The notes under the pieces are model-generated. The model worked only from the letters and a program-made list of their open reading frames with translations. It did no database searches and was not told the DNA's origin. The translations under genes were made by a program, and so were the position numbers. A DNA stretch of 53,845 bases from Caulobacteraceae bacterium (GTDB lineage Bacteria; Pseudomonadota; Alphaproteobacteria; Caulobacterales; Caulobacteraceae): assembly GCA_031291645.1 (NCBI GenBank), contig JARLIQ010000066.1:1-53845 (forward strand). The letters run 5' to 3'. Below, in pieces: positions 22,515 to 31,407 of this stretch; the first letter of the stretch is position 1; every line of letters starts with the position of its first letter.

Positions 22515-25416
22515 CGGCGTGATCCAGGAAGCGGAGGCCGGTGACCCGCGCCGGCCACACTCGGCCCTCGGACCAGACCTGCACGGTCTCGCCGAGCCGG
22601 CTGCGGCCGTCCGTCAGCAGGGCCAGGGCGATCGAGCGTCCGAGGGTGGGGCTGAACTGGCTGGAGGTGACGACGCCCTGGCTCGGATGGGGGACTCCGC
22701 CGATGACGTGGGCGCCGACGGGCGGCGTCTGCAGCGGATCGAGCGTCTGCAGCCCGACCAGCTGTTTGCGGCCCGGCGCGCTGGCGGCGGGATGGGTCAG
22801 CGAGCGCTTGCCGAGGTAGTCGCAGGCCTTGCCGCCGAAGGGCAGGCCAAGGTCGCCGGGCAGGGTCGTGCTGTCGGTGTCGATCCCGACGTCGATCGCC
22901 CCGCGTTCGGTGCGCAGCACCTCCAGCGCCTCGACGCCCGTCGCCTGGAGGCCGAAGGGCGCGCCGGCGGCCCAGAGCGCGTCGGCCAGCCGCTCGGCCG
23001 AGCGGGCCGCAACGCTGATCTCGTAGGTCGTCGCCCCGGTGAAGCTGGCGCGCTGGACGCGCGCGGGCAGGCCGGCCACCTCGCCCGTCCGGATGGTCAT
23101 GCGCGGAAACGCGGCGGGGCTGAGGTCCAGGCTGGTCCCGGCCGCGGCCAGGGTCTTGCGCGCCCGGGGGCCCGACAGGGTGAAGGTCGCCCACTGGCTG
23201 GTCGCGTCCTGGATCACCACCGCCATCGGCCACTCGCCCTGGCGCCAATCCTCCAGCCAGGCCAGCACGGCCGCCGCGTGGGCGCTGGAGGTGGTCAGCA
23301 GGAAATGGTCGGCCGCCAGGCGCGCGACCACCCCGTCGTCGAACACCGCGCCCAGCTCGTTCAGCATCAGGCCATAGCGCACGCCGCCGACCGGCAGGCT
23401 GTCCACCGGCCCGGCGTAGATGTGGTCGAGGAAGGCGCCGGCGTCGGGGCCCCTGACCTCGATCTTGCCCAGGGACGAGGCGTCCAGCAGGCCGACCGCC
23501 TCGCGCACCGCGCGGACCTCGCGCGCCGTCGCCTGGGCCATCGTCTCGCCGGCCAGCGGATAGTAGGCGGGCCTCAGCCAGCCGAAGTCCTCGAACACCG
23601 CGCCGCGCCGCTCGTGCCAGAGGTGGGCCGGCAGCCGCTTCCAGGGATGGAACAGGGCGCCGTTCGGCCGCGCCGCCGCCAGCACCCCGAACGCGGCCGG
23701 CATGAAGGGCGGGCGGAACTTGGTCATGCCCATCTCGGCGCCGGACACCCCTTGCACGGCGGCCAGCACCGCGACGCCGTTGGCGCCGCTCAGCTTGCCC
23801 TGGTCGACCCCCATGCCCCAGACGGTGTAGCGCTTGACGTGCTCGACCGAGCGATAGTTCTCGCGGGTCGCGACCTGCAGGTCGGCGACGGTGACGTCGG
23901 TCTGGACGTCGACGAAGACCTTGCCCTTGGCCGGAACCGGCGGCAGGGGCGCGGCCGGCGCCAGGGCGTGGTCCTCGGCCTCGGGAACGGCGATGGCCGG
24001 CGGCTCGAACCCTGCGGCCTGGGCCGCCGCTGCGCCCGCCGCCGCGCCGCCCGCCAGGCAGGCTGGCAGGGCGAAGACGCCGGCCGCCGCCCCGCAGGAC
24101 CGTTCGCGCTGGACCGACCGGTCCGGGACCAGCCCGCCCAGGGCCTCGTCGAAGCGCGTGAGGCCGCCGGACTGGGAGAAGAGCTGCACCGCCGGGGTCC
24201 AGCCGCCGGACGCGGCGACGAGATCGCAGGCGATGGCTTCGGTTCCAGCCGCGCTGACGATCTCGACCGCCCGCACGCCGCGCGCGCCGATCGCCCGCAT
24301 GATCCGGCCGTGGACGCGGCGCAGGCCAAGCGCGTCGGCGGCGCGCGCGGCCGCCTCGCCCGGCGCGGGCCGCTCGTCGACGATGGCCGCGACCTCGATT
24401 CCGGCCCTGGCCGCGGCGAAGGCGGCCTCGTAGGCGGCGTCGTTGTTCGCCGCGAGGACCATCCGCCGGCCGGGCGCGGCGGCGTAGCGCTCGACGTAGG
24501 TCCTGACCGCCCCGGCCAGCATCACCCCCGGACGGTCGTTGCCGGCGAACAGCAGCGGACGCTCCAGCGCGCCGGTCGCCAGCACCACCTCCCCGGCGCG
24601 GATCTTCCAGAACCGCTGGCGCAGGCCGGGCTCGTCGACTTCCTGCACCGCGGTCAGCAGGTTGTGGTCGTAGTAGCCGGTCACCGCGGTCGAGCCGAGC
24701 ACCGTGACGTTCGCCGCCGCATCGAGTTCGGCCTCGACCTCGGCGATCCAGTCGCGGGCGGTCCCCGCGCCGACCCGCGCGCCGCCAAGGCCGAGGCCGC
24801 CCCCCGACCTCTGATCCGCCTCCGCCAGCATCACCCGGGCGCCCGCGCGGGCCGCGGCCAACGCCGCCATCAGCCCGGCCGGGCCGGCGCCCACCACCAG
24901 CACGTCGCACTGGGCGTTGCGCGCCTCGTAGCGGTCCGGGTCGGCCAGGGCGGGCGAGCGGCCGAGGCCGGCGGCGCGGCGGATGAACGGCTCGAACGCC
25001 CCCCAACTCGGCCAGATGAAGGTCTTGTAGTAGAAGCCGGCGACCAGCAGCGGGCTCAGCCGGTCGTTGACGGCCCCGAGGTCGAAGGCCGCCGAGGGCC
25101 AGCAGTTGACGCTGCGCGCCTCCAGCCCCTCGCTGAGCGGGACTAGGCTCGCCGGCAGGTTCGGGGTGGTTCGCGCGCCGGTCCCGAGCTGGACCAGGGC
25201 GTTAGGCTCGGAAAACCCGGTCCCCATCACCCCGCGCGGCCGGTGATACTTGAAGCTGCGCCCGACGATCGAGACGCCGGCGGCGACCAGGGCCGAGGCC
25301 AGGGTGTCGCCGGCATAGCCGCGATAGGCCGCGCCGTTGAAGCGGAAGCCGATCGGCCGGGACCGATCGATCTGGGCGGCCGGCGCGGCGGCGGCGGAAA
25401 GGCGATAGCCGCTCAT
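22507..25416 (-). CDS. soxA: Sarcosine oxidase alpha subunit
   Basis: A 969-residue subunit that binds NAD and accepts formaldehyde-level carbon on tetrahydrofolate while beta oxidises sarcosine to glycine. Parts visible in order: an N-terminal 2Fe-2S-ferredoxin-like fold without iron ligands (FRFNGAAYRGYAGDTLASAL, residues about 24-43), a dinucleotide-binding domain (VLVVGAGPAGLMAA near 172), a second FAD/NAD segment, and a C-terminal aminomethyltransferase (GCV_T) region from about 600 (SSLGKIEVRGPDAGAFLDHIYA, then FTLSGPRARKTLAAAG). Length matches the family (about 965-1000). The ATG overlaps the soxD stop (ATGA). Confidence 0.93.
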   Translation of the reverse strand: MSGYRLSAAAAPAAQIDRSRPIGFRFNGAAYRGYAGDTLASALVAAGVSIVGRSFKYHRPRGVMGTGFSEPNALVQLGTGARTTPNLPASLVPLSEGLEARSVNCWPSAAFDLGAVNDRLSPLLVAGFYYKTFIWPSWGAFEPFIRRAAGLGRSPALADPDRYEARNAQCDVLVVGAGPAGLMAALAAARAGARVMLAEADQRSGGGLGLGGARVGAGTARDWIAEVEAELDAAANVTVLGSTAVTGYYDHNLLTAVQEVDEPGLRQRFWKIRAGEVVLATGALERPLLFAGNDRPGVMLAGAVRTYVERYAAAPGRRMVLAANNDAAYEAAFAAARAGIEVAAIVDERPAPGEAAARAADALGLRRVHGRIMRAIGARGVRAVEIVSAAGTEAIACDLVAASGGWTPAVQLFSQSGGLTRFDEALGGLVPDRSVQRERSCGAAAGVFALPACLAGGAAAGAAAAQAAGFEPPAIAVPEAEDHALAPAAPLPPVPAKGKVFVDVQTDVTVADLQVATRENYRSVEHVKRYTVWGMGVDQGKLSGANGVAVLAAVQGVSGAEMGMTKFRPPFMPAAFGVLAAARPNGALFHPWKRLPAHLWHERRGAVFEDFGWLRPAYYPLAGETMAQATAREVRAVREAVGLLDASSLGKIEVRGPDAGAFLDHIYAGPVDSLPVGGVRYGLMLNELGAVFDDGVVARLAADHFLLTTSSAHAAAVLAWLEDWRQGEWPMAVVIQDATSQWATFTLSGPRARKTLAAAGTSLDLSPAAFPRMTIRTGEVAGLPARVQRASFTGATTYEISVAARSAERLADALWAAGAPFGLQATGVEALEVLRTERGAIDVGIDTDSTTLPGDLGLPFGGKACDYLGKRSLTHPAASAPGRKQLVGLQTLDPLQTPPVGAHVIGGVPHPSQGVVTSSQFSPTLGRSIALALLTDGRSRLGETVQVWSEGRVWPARVTGLRFLDHADA

Positions 25417-25682
25417 GCGCGCGGCTCGCCCAGGCGCCAGACCCGGCGAATCTCGTGGGTGACCGTGTCGCGCTCGACGTTGAACCACTGGCGGCAGCCG
25501 AAGGCGTGCACCCACCGCTCGGCCAGCCAGCCGCGCGGATTGTCGTGGAAGAACAGGTAGGCGGCCCAGTCGGCGTCTGAGACGCTCTCCGCAGGGGTCG
25601 GCCGGTCGATGTGGGCCTCGCCGCCGTTGACGAACTCGGTCTCGTCGCGCGGGCCGCACCAGGGGCAGGCGATCAGCAGCAT
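25413..25682 (-). CDS. soxD: Sarcosine oxidase delta subunit
   Basis: An 89-residue zinc-binding subunit. The zinc ligands of the family are all present: Cys6 and Cys9 in ACPWCG, and His59 and Cys63 in VHAFGC. The NPRGWLAERWVH segment is also typical. It lies between soxB and soxA with a 7-base gap and an ATGA overlap, giving the standard B-D-A-G order of the operon. Its presence shows this is the heterotetrameric enzyme and not the monomeric flavin oxidase. Confidence 0.93.
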   Translation of the reverse strand: MLLIACPWCGPRDETEFVNGGEAHIDRPTPAESVSDADWAAYLFFHDNPRGWLAERWVHAFGCRQWFNVERDTVTHEIRRVWRLGEPRA

Positions 25683-25689
25683 TGCGCCC

Positions 25690-26949
25690 TCAATGCTCGA
25701 TGCCGGCGGCGGCCGCCTCGTCGACCAGGGCCTGGTCGCGGAACCGGTCCAGCGAGAAGGCCTTGATCAGCGGGTGCGGCTGGCCGGTGGCGACGGTGTG
25801 GGCGAAAGTCTCGCCGCCGGCCGGGATGGCCTTGAACCCCCCGCCGCCCCAGCCGCAGTTGAGAAAGAAGTTCGCCACCGGGCTCAGCCCCAGCACCGGC
25901 GAGGAGTCGTGGGCGTAGTCGACGATGCCCGCCCACTGGCGCAGCAGGCGCACGCGGCTGAAGGCCGGGATCATCTCGATCAGGCCGGACAGCACCGCCT
26001 CCATGGTCGGCGGATTGCCGCGCTGGGCGTATGAGGCGTACGGGTCGAGGTTCCCGCCCAGCACCAGGCCGCCCTTGTCCGACTGGCTGACGTAGATGTT
26101 CAGCACCGAGGACGAGACCACCATGTCGAGCACCGGCTTGAGCGGCTCGGAGACGAAGGCCTGCAGGGCGTAGCTGCGCAGCGGCAGGCGGAATCCGGCC
26201 ATCGCCGCCACCACCGAGGAATGGCCGGCGACCGCCAGGCCCACCTTGCCGGCGCCGATGAGGCCGCGGGTGGTCTCGACGCCGGTGACGGCGCCGCTGA
26301 CGGGATCGCGCCGCACGCCCGTCACCGCGCAGTTCTGGATGATGTCGACGCCCAGCCGGTCGGCGGCGCGCGCGTAGCCCCAGACCACCGCGTCGTGGCG
26401 CACCGTGCCGGCCCTGCGCTGGACCATGCCGCCCAGGATCGGATAGCGCGCGCTGGGCGACGGATTGAGCAGCGGGCACATCGCCCGCGCCTGGGCCTCG
26501 TCGACCATCTCCAGGTCGATGCCGTTCAGCCGCATGCCGTTGACCAGCTTGCGGCGGAAATCCATCTCGCCGCGGCTGTGGCCGATGGTCAGCATGCCCC
26601 GCTGGCTGAACATGACGTTGAAGTTCAGGTCCTGCGACAGGCCCTCGTAGAGGGTGACCGAACGGTCGAAGAAGGCCGCGCTCTCCGGGTAGTAGTAGTC
26701 GGAGCGGACAATGGTGGTGTTGCGCCCGGTGTTGCCGCCGCCGATCCAGCCCTTCTCCAGCACCGCGACGTTGCGCACCCCGTGGTTCCTGGCCAGGTAG
26801 TAGGCTGTCGCCAGCCCATGGCCGCCGCCGCCGATGATGACCACGTCATAGGCCGGCCTGGGCTGCGGCGAGCGCCAGGCCTTGGGCCAGCCCCGGTGGC
26901 CGGTCAGCGCGTTGCGGACCAGTTGGAGCGCCGAATAGGCCCCGCTCAT
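25690..26949 (-). CDS. soxB: Sarcosine oxidase beta subunit
   Basis: A 419-residue flavoprotein that oxidises the methyl group of sarcosine with FAD and covalent FMN. The N-terminal FAD fold is YDVVIIGGGGHGLATAYYLA with VLEKGWIGGGNTGRNT; the strand SDYYYPESAAFFDRS and the GWGGGGFKAIPAGGE region near the C-terminus match SoxB. It follows Rieske 2 with an ATGA overlap, so the Rieske enzyme and the oxidase are translationally coupled, which strongly suggests that the Rieske product is passed along a demethylation series ending in sarcosine. Confidence 0.93.
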   Translation of the reverse strand: MSGAYSALQLVRNALTGHRGWPKAWRSPQPRPAYDVVIIGGGGHGLATAYYLARNHGVRNVAVLEKGWIGGGNTGRNTTIVRSDYYYPESAAFFDRSVTLYEGLSQDLNFNVMFSQRGMLTIGHSRGEMDFRRKLVNGMRLNGIDLEMVDEAQARAMCPLLNPSPSARYPILGGMVQRRAGTVRHDAVVWGYARAADRLGVDIIQNCAVTGVRRDPVSGAVTGVETTRGLIGAGKVGLAVAGHSSVVAAMAGFRLPLRSYALQAFVSEPLKPVLDMVVSSSVLNIYVSQSDKGGLVLGGNLDPYASYAQRGNPPTMEAVLSGLIEMIPAFSRVRLLRQWAGIVDYAHDSSPVLGLSPVANFFLNCGWGGGGFKAIPAGGETFAHTVATGQPHPLIKAFSLDRFRDQALVDEAAAAGIEH

Positions 26950-28100
26950 CGATCGCGGCGGCTTGCGACGTAGCGCCGGATGTCGAGGCTATAGTCCTCC
27001 AGCGGCGAATAGAAGCCGTGCTCGTGCACCCGCGCGCCGATGCCCGCCTGCACCCGTTCGCACACCGCCCAGTCCTGGCGGTTGACCATGTCCCAGAAAT
27101 CGACCGCGTCAGACGGATCGAAGTCGGGACGCTCGATCTCCTCGGGCGCGAACAGGAAACGGCATTCGATGCGGGTCCGGTCGGCGGCCAGTGGCCAGAG
27201 GATGAAGGCCGCGGCGTGGTCGCTGGAGACGCTGAGCATCAGGTTCGGATAGATCAGCTCGCCCTTGTGGCGGACCTTCTCCTCCTCGGTCAGCGAGGCG
27301 AAGGGCGCGCGGGCGGTGGTCCCGGTCAGGGTGTAGGTCACCGCACCCTCGCGGTGGGGAATGCCCCGCTCCCAGTCCAGGTGGATGCCGCCGTTGCGGC
27401 GGAACTCGGGCACCAGGTCGCACAGTTCGGGGTGCACCGGGCCGCAGTGGTAGCACTCGTTGTAGTTCTCGAGGATCAGCTTCCAGTTGGCCGCCACCTC
27501 GTAGGTCAGCACCTTGCCGGCGCGCAGGGCGTCCAGCGGATAGTTGCCCAGCCGGCGCGGGGCGTCGCCAAGGCCGGCCGCGAAGTCCGGCGCGTCCGCC
27601 GGCGTCAGGTTGAGGAAGACGAAGCCGCCCCAGGTCGCCACGCCCACCGGATGCAGGCCGAAGGCGGCCTTGTCGAAGCCCGGCGCCTCTTCCACGTTCG
27701 GCGCGGCGACCAGCCGGCCGTCCAGCCCGTAGGCCCAGTTGTGGTAGGGGCAGCGGATCAGCCCCGCCGGGGTCACCCCGGCCTTGAAGTTCACCCCCCA
27801 GCGCGCGTCGATCGCCGGATCGCACAGCCGCGCGCCCCGGTGGCGGCAGACGTTGTAGTGGGCGTGCAGCGCGCCGGCCTTGTCGCGGACGATCAGGATG
27901 CTCTCGCCGGCCGCCTCGCGCACGATGAAGTCGCCGGGCGCGGCGAGTTCCTCTTCACGGCCGGCGCAGAACCAGTCGCGGGCCAGGATGCGGTCCTTGT
28001 CGGCGGCGAAGGCCTCGGCGGTCAGATAGGCCTCGCTGGGCAGGGAGCGCTCCATCACCCCCTCGCCGACCGTCGCCGCCTCGCCCCCGCGTGATGACAT
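26946..28100 (-). CDS. Rieske oxygenase of the quaternary-amine type (Rieske 2)
   Basis: A 384-residue oxygenase component. Rieske ligands are Cys85, His87, Cys117 and His120, with a longer loop between the pairs than in Rieske 1. The catalytic iron segment is ILENYNECYHCGPVHPEL: the position bridging the two metal sites is Glu211 instead of Asp, with His218 and His223 as ligands. This ENYNECYHC form is that of glycine betaine, stachydrine and carnitine oxygenases (GbcA, Stc2, CntA). It heads the operon with soxBDAG, so it probably demethylates or cleaves an N-methylated ammonium compound. Not gbcA by proof: the substrate may be a cyclic betaine or another amine. Alternative start at residue 16. 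Confidence 0.87.
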   Translation of the reverse strand: MSSRGGEAATVGEGVMERSLPSEAYLTAEAFAADKDRILARDWFCAGREEELAAPGDFIVREAAGESILIVRDKAGALHAHYNVCRHRGARLCDPAIDARWGVNFKAGVTPAGLIRCPYHNWAYGLDGRLVAAPNVEEAPGFDKAAFGLHPVGVATWGGFVFLNLTPADAPDFAAGLGDAPRRLGNYPLDALRAGKVLTYEVAANWKLILENYNECYHCGPVHPELCDLVPEFRRNGGIHLDWERGIPHREGAVTYTLTGTTARAPFASLTEEEKVRHKGELIYPNLMLSVSSDHAAAFILWPLAADRTRIECRFLFAPEEIERPDFDPSDAVDFWDMVNRQDWAVCERVQAGIGARVHEHGFYSPLEDYSLDIRRYVASRRDR

Positions 28101-28133
28101 CGACCACCCCGAAAATTCCGCCGGCCGCCCTTA

Positions 28134-28149
28134 TTGGACAGTTGCCTTA
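28134..28149. promoter_or_regulatory. Regulon motif copy C (between Rieske 2 and flavoprotein 2)
   Basis: TTGGACAGTTGCCTTA in the 148-base divergent space. The left half is identical to copy D; the right half is degenerate (TGCCTTA against TGTCTAA). It lies 33 bases before the Rieske 2 ATG and about 100 bases before the flavoprotein 2 ATG, so one bound repressor could cover both promoters. Confidence 0.5.
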
Positions 28150-28248
28150 TAACGACGGGTCCGCCTAGAGTACAGGCGAAACTTGCGCGGAGGGGCTTTG
28201 GCCGCGTGGATTTCGCCTTCGTCGAGGTCCTTGGGGGAGAAGCCTTGC

Positions 28249-29913
28249 ATGACCACCGCCGCCGCGCGCCCGGACGCTGAAAGACGCGCGGGCGAACGCT
28301 ACGACGCGATCGTCATCGGGGCGGGGCACAACGGGCTGACGGCGGCCGCCTACCTGGCCCGCGCCGGCCTTTCGGTGCTGGTGCTGGAGCGGCGCGAGAT
28401 CGTCGGCGGCTGCTGCGTGACCGAGGAGGTGGCGCCCGGCTGCCGCGTCTCCTTCACCTCCTACATCGCCTCGATGCTGATGCCGACCGTGATCCGCGAC
28501 CTGGACCTGGGCGCGCACGGCCTGCGCATGGTCGAGTGCGACCCGATCCTGACCACCCCGGTGGGCGACGGCCAGATCTTGCGCTGGTGGGCCAGCACCG
28601 AGCGCACCGCGGAGGAGCTGCGCCGCTTCTCCCAGCGCGACGGGGACGCCTTCCTTGAGGTCGATCGCAAACTGAAGGCGCTCGCCGCCTATCTGCAGCC
28701 CTTCTTCCTGGAGCCGCCGCCGAACCTGGCCGCCACCGGGATCGACCGGCTGCGCGAACTCTGGCGGCTGGCCAGCCGTTTCCACCGGATCAGCGGCGGC
28801 GAACTGGCCCAGATGATCGAGTTCCTGACCGGCAGCCTGGGCGAATTCCTCGACCGGCATTTCGAGTCCGACGCGGCCAAGCGGATGTTCCTGGCCAACA
28901 ACGTCTACGGCAAGCACGGCGGCCCGTACGAGCCGGGCTCGGCCATGGGGTTGCTGTTCCACCTGCTCAGCGGCGGCGACGACCATATCCAGGGCTTCAA
29001 CGGCCACGTCATGGGCGGCATGGGCGCGATCACCCAGGCCCTGGCCGCCTCGGCGCGAAGCCATGGGACGCAGATCAGGGTCTCCTCGCCCGTGGCGCGC
29101 ATCCTGGCCGAGGCGGGACGCGCCGCCGGTGTCGTGCTGGAAAGCGGCGAGACGATCCACGCCGGCCTGGTGCTCTCCAACGCCGACCCCAAGCGCACCT
29201 TCCTGGGCCTGTGCCACCCGCTCGACCTGCCCACGGGCTTCCGCGCCGACATCGCCGCGATCAAGATGGCCGGGCCCAGCGCCAAGCTGAACATGGTGCT
29301 GTCCGAGGAGCCGCAGGTGGTCGGCCGGCCGGCCGACGCCGGGCCAGGCGAGCGGGCCATGCTGACCCTGGCCCCCACACTCGAGGGCGCGCAGCGCTGC
29401 GCCGAGATCGCCCGCGGCGGCGACATCCCCGACGAGCTGTGGATCGACTGCGTGATCCCCTCGCTGGTGGACGACAGCCTGGCGCCGCCGGGGCGCTGGA
29501 TGATGACCTGTTTCATCCAGTACGTGCCCTACCGCCTGCGCGAGGGCGACTGGGATTCGCGGCGCGAGGCCTTCGGCGACAGCATCGTTCGCCAAATCGC
29601 GAAATTCATGCCCAATGTTCCGGGGGCGATCGTGGCGCGGAAGGTGCTGACCCCGCTGGACCTGGAGCGGATCTACGGCTTGACCGAGGGCAACATCTTC
29701 CACGGCGACCTGAACATGCGCCAGCTGTTCTCCATGCGCCCGACGCCGGGCTGGTCGCAGTACAGGACGCCGATCGAGGGGCTCTATCTCTGCGGCGCGG
29801 GCGCCCACCCGGGCGGCGGGGTCACCGGCGCGCCGGGACACAACGCGGCCGCCCAGGTGCTGGCCGACCTCAAGCGCCGCCAGCGCGCGCCCCGCCGGGG
29901 CGCAGCCCATTGA
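28249..29913 (+). CDS. PYROXD2/CrtI-like FAD oxidoreductase (copy 2)
   Basis: A 554-residue flavoprotein, paralogous to the one at 20.3 kb. YDAIVIGAGHNGLTAAAYLA and VLERREIVGGCCVTEE form the N-terminal FAD site; YLCGAGAHPGGGVTGAPGHN is the C-terminal one. It has extra N-terminal residues and several sequence differences in the substrate region (for example WWASTERTAEELRRFSQ against the shorter copy 1 segment), so the two copies likely act on different intermediates. It is divergent from the Rieske 2/sox operon over a shared operator, and its TGA overlaps the TTG start of the permease. Activity on a specific compound cannot be read from sequence. Confidence 0.82.
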   Translation: MTTAAARPDAERRAGERYDAIVIGAGHNGLTAAAYLARAGLSVLVLERREIVGGCCVTEEVAPGCRVSFTSYIASMLMPTVIRDLDLGAHGLRMVECDPILTTPVGDGQILRWWASTERTAEELRRFSQRDGDAFLEVDRKLKALAAYLQPFFLEPPPNLAATGIDRLRELWRLASRFHRISGGELAQMIEFLTGSLGEFLDRHFESDAAKRMFLANNVYGKHGGPYEPGSAMGLLFHLLSGGDDHIQGFNGHVMGGMGAITQALAASARSHGTQIRVSSPVARILAEAGRAAGVVLESGETIHAGLVLSNADPKRTFLGLCHPLDLPTGFRADIAAIKMAGPSAKLNMVLSEEPQVVGRPADAGPGERAMLTLAPTLEGAQRCAEIARGGDIPDELWIDCVIPSLVDDSLAPPGRWMMTCFIQYVPYRLREGDWDSRREAFGDSIVRQIAKFMPNVPGAIVARKVLTPLDLERIYGLTEGNIFHGDLNMRQLFSMRPTPGWSQYRTPIEGLYLCGAGAHPGGGVTGAPGHNAAAQVLADLKRRQRAPRRGAAH

Positions 29914-31334
29914 CGGTCACGACCGCGACCGCCGCCGCGGAGGCCGTCCCGCACCCGCCGCGGGTCATGGGGCTGGCGGACCTGGTCATGTTCTACGTGG
30001 TGACGGGGATCAGCCTGCGCTGGATCGCCACCGCCGCCGCCGCTGGGCCGCAGTCGATCGTGATCTGGATCGGCGCCTTCCTCTGCTTCTTCCTGCCGCT
30101 GGCCATGTCGGTGATGGAGCTGTCGTCCCGCTATCCCGAGGAGGGCGGGCTCTACATCTGGACGCGCGAGGCGTTCGGCGACTTCGCCGGCTACATCACC
30201 GGCTGGTCCTACTGGGCCAGTAACCTGCCCTACTTCGCCAGCGTCTTCTATTTCGCGGCCAGCAACGCCCTCTATGTCGGCGGCTCGCGCTGGACCGGCC
30301 TGGCGTCCAGCGCCCCCTTCTTCATCTGGTTCTCGCTGATCGCCCTGACCCTGGTCACCGTGCTCAACCTGGTCGGGCTGAAGGTCGGCAAATGGCTGCA
30401 CAACCTGGGCGCCCTAGGCATGTGGGCGCCGGCGCTGATCGTCATCGTCATGGGCCTGGTGGCCTGGGCCCGCTACGGCTCGGCGACCCATTTCACCGTC
30501 CGCAGCTTCGCGCCCAGCACCCACCTGAAGGACATGGTGTTCTGGGCCTCCCTGGCCTTCGCCTTCAGCGGCTGCGAGGCCGCCTCGTTCATGAGCGGCG
30601 AGATCAAGGACGCGCGCCGCACCATCCCGCGGGCCCTGGTGATGGCCGGGGCGGTGGTCACCCTGTGCTACATCCTCGGCACCTTCGCGGTGCTGCTGGC
30701 CCTGCCGCAGGGCCAGGTCAGCAACCTGGCCGGCTTGATGGAGGCCCTGACCATGACCGCGCAGAAGCTGGGCTGGACCTGGCTCGTGCCGCTGGCCGCG
30801 CTCTTGATCACCGTCGGCAACCTGGGCGCGGCGGGCGGCTTCCTGGCGGCGTGCGCGCGCATCCCCTTCGTGGTCGGCATCGACAAGCGCCTGCCGCCGC
30901 TCGTCGCCAAGCTGCACCCCACCTGGGGCACGCCCTATGTCGCGCTGATCATCCAGTCGCTGCTGGCCGCCGCCTTCGTCCTGCTGGGCCAGGTCGGCAC
31001 CAATGTGAAGGGCGCCTACGACGTCCTGGTCAGCATGGGCATCATTACCGTCTTCCTGCCGTTCCTCCTGCTGTTCGCGGCCATGATCAAGCTGCAGGGC
31101 CGGCCGGCCCGGCCCGACGTCGTGCGGGTGCCGGGCGGCAGGCCGGTGGCGACGCTGCTGGCCTGCCTCGGCTTCACGGCCACCCTGGCGGCGATCGGCC
31201 TGGCCCTGGTCCCTTCGCCCGACGAGGCGCACAAGGCCTTGGCGGTGGCCAAGGTGATCGGCCTGACCGTCCTGATGCTGGGCGTGGGCTGGGCGACCTT
31301 CGCCATGGGCTCGGAGCGGCGCGCCGCGCGCTGA
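29910..31334 (+). CDS. APC family amino acid/amine permease
   Basis: A 474-residue inner-membrane transporter with about 12 hydrophobic helices. Family signs are GLADLVMFYVVTGISLRW in helix 1, SSRYPEEGGLYIWTREAFG after helix 2, FAFSGCEAASFMSGEIKDARRTIPRA in the helix 6-7 link (in parts) and a long C-terminal pair of helices. The best start is TTG at 29910, which forms a TTGA overlap with the preceding stop; ATG at 29968 would delete only the unstructured N-terminus. Cargo is probably an amino acid or methylated amine, judged by the regulon. It lies between the flavoprotein and the regulator on one transcript. Confidence 0.85.
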   Translation: MTVTTATAAAEAVPHPPRVMGLADLVMFYVVTGISLRWIATAAAAGPQSIVIWIGAFLCFFLPLAMSVMELSSRYPEEGGLYIWTREAFGDFAGYITGWSYWASNLPYFASVFYFAASNALYVGGSRWTGLASSAPFFIWFSLIALTLVTVLNLVGLKVGKWLHNLGALGMWAPALIVIVMGLVAWARYGSATHFTVRSFAPSTHLKDMVFWASLAFAFSGCEAASFMSGEIKDARRTIPRALVMAGAVVTLCYILGTFAVLLALPQGQVSNLAGLMEALTMTAQKLGWTWLVPLAALLITVGNLGAAGGFLAACARIPFVVGIDKRLPPLVAKLHPTWGTPYVALIIQSLLAAAFVLLGQVGTNVKGAYDVLVSMGIITVFLPFLLLFAAMIKLQGRPARPDVVRVPGGRPVATLLACLGFTATLAAIGLALVPSPDEAHKALAVAKVIGLTVLMLGVGWATFAMGSERRAAR

Positions 31335-31407
31335 AATGGGGGCCGCGATCGCGGCCGGCTTGATCCAGATGAGCCGGCGCGCCGCAAGACGCGCTACAAG
31401 GGGCGCG

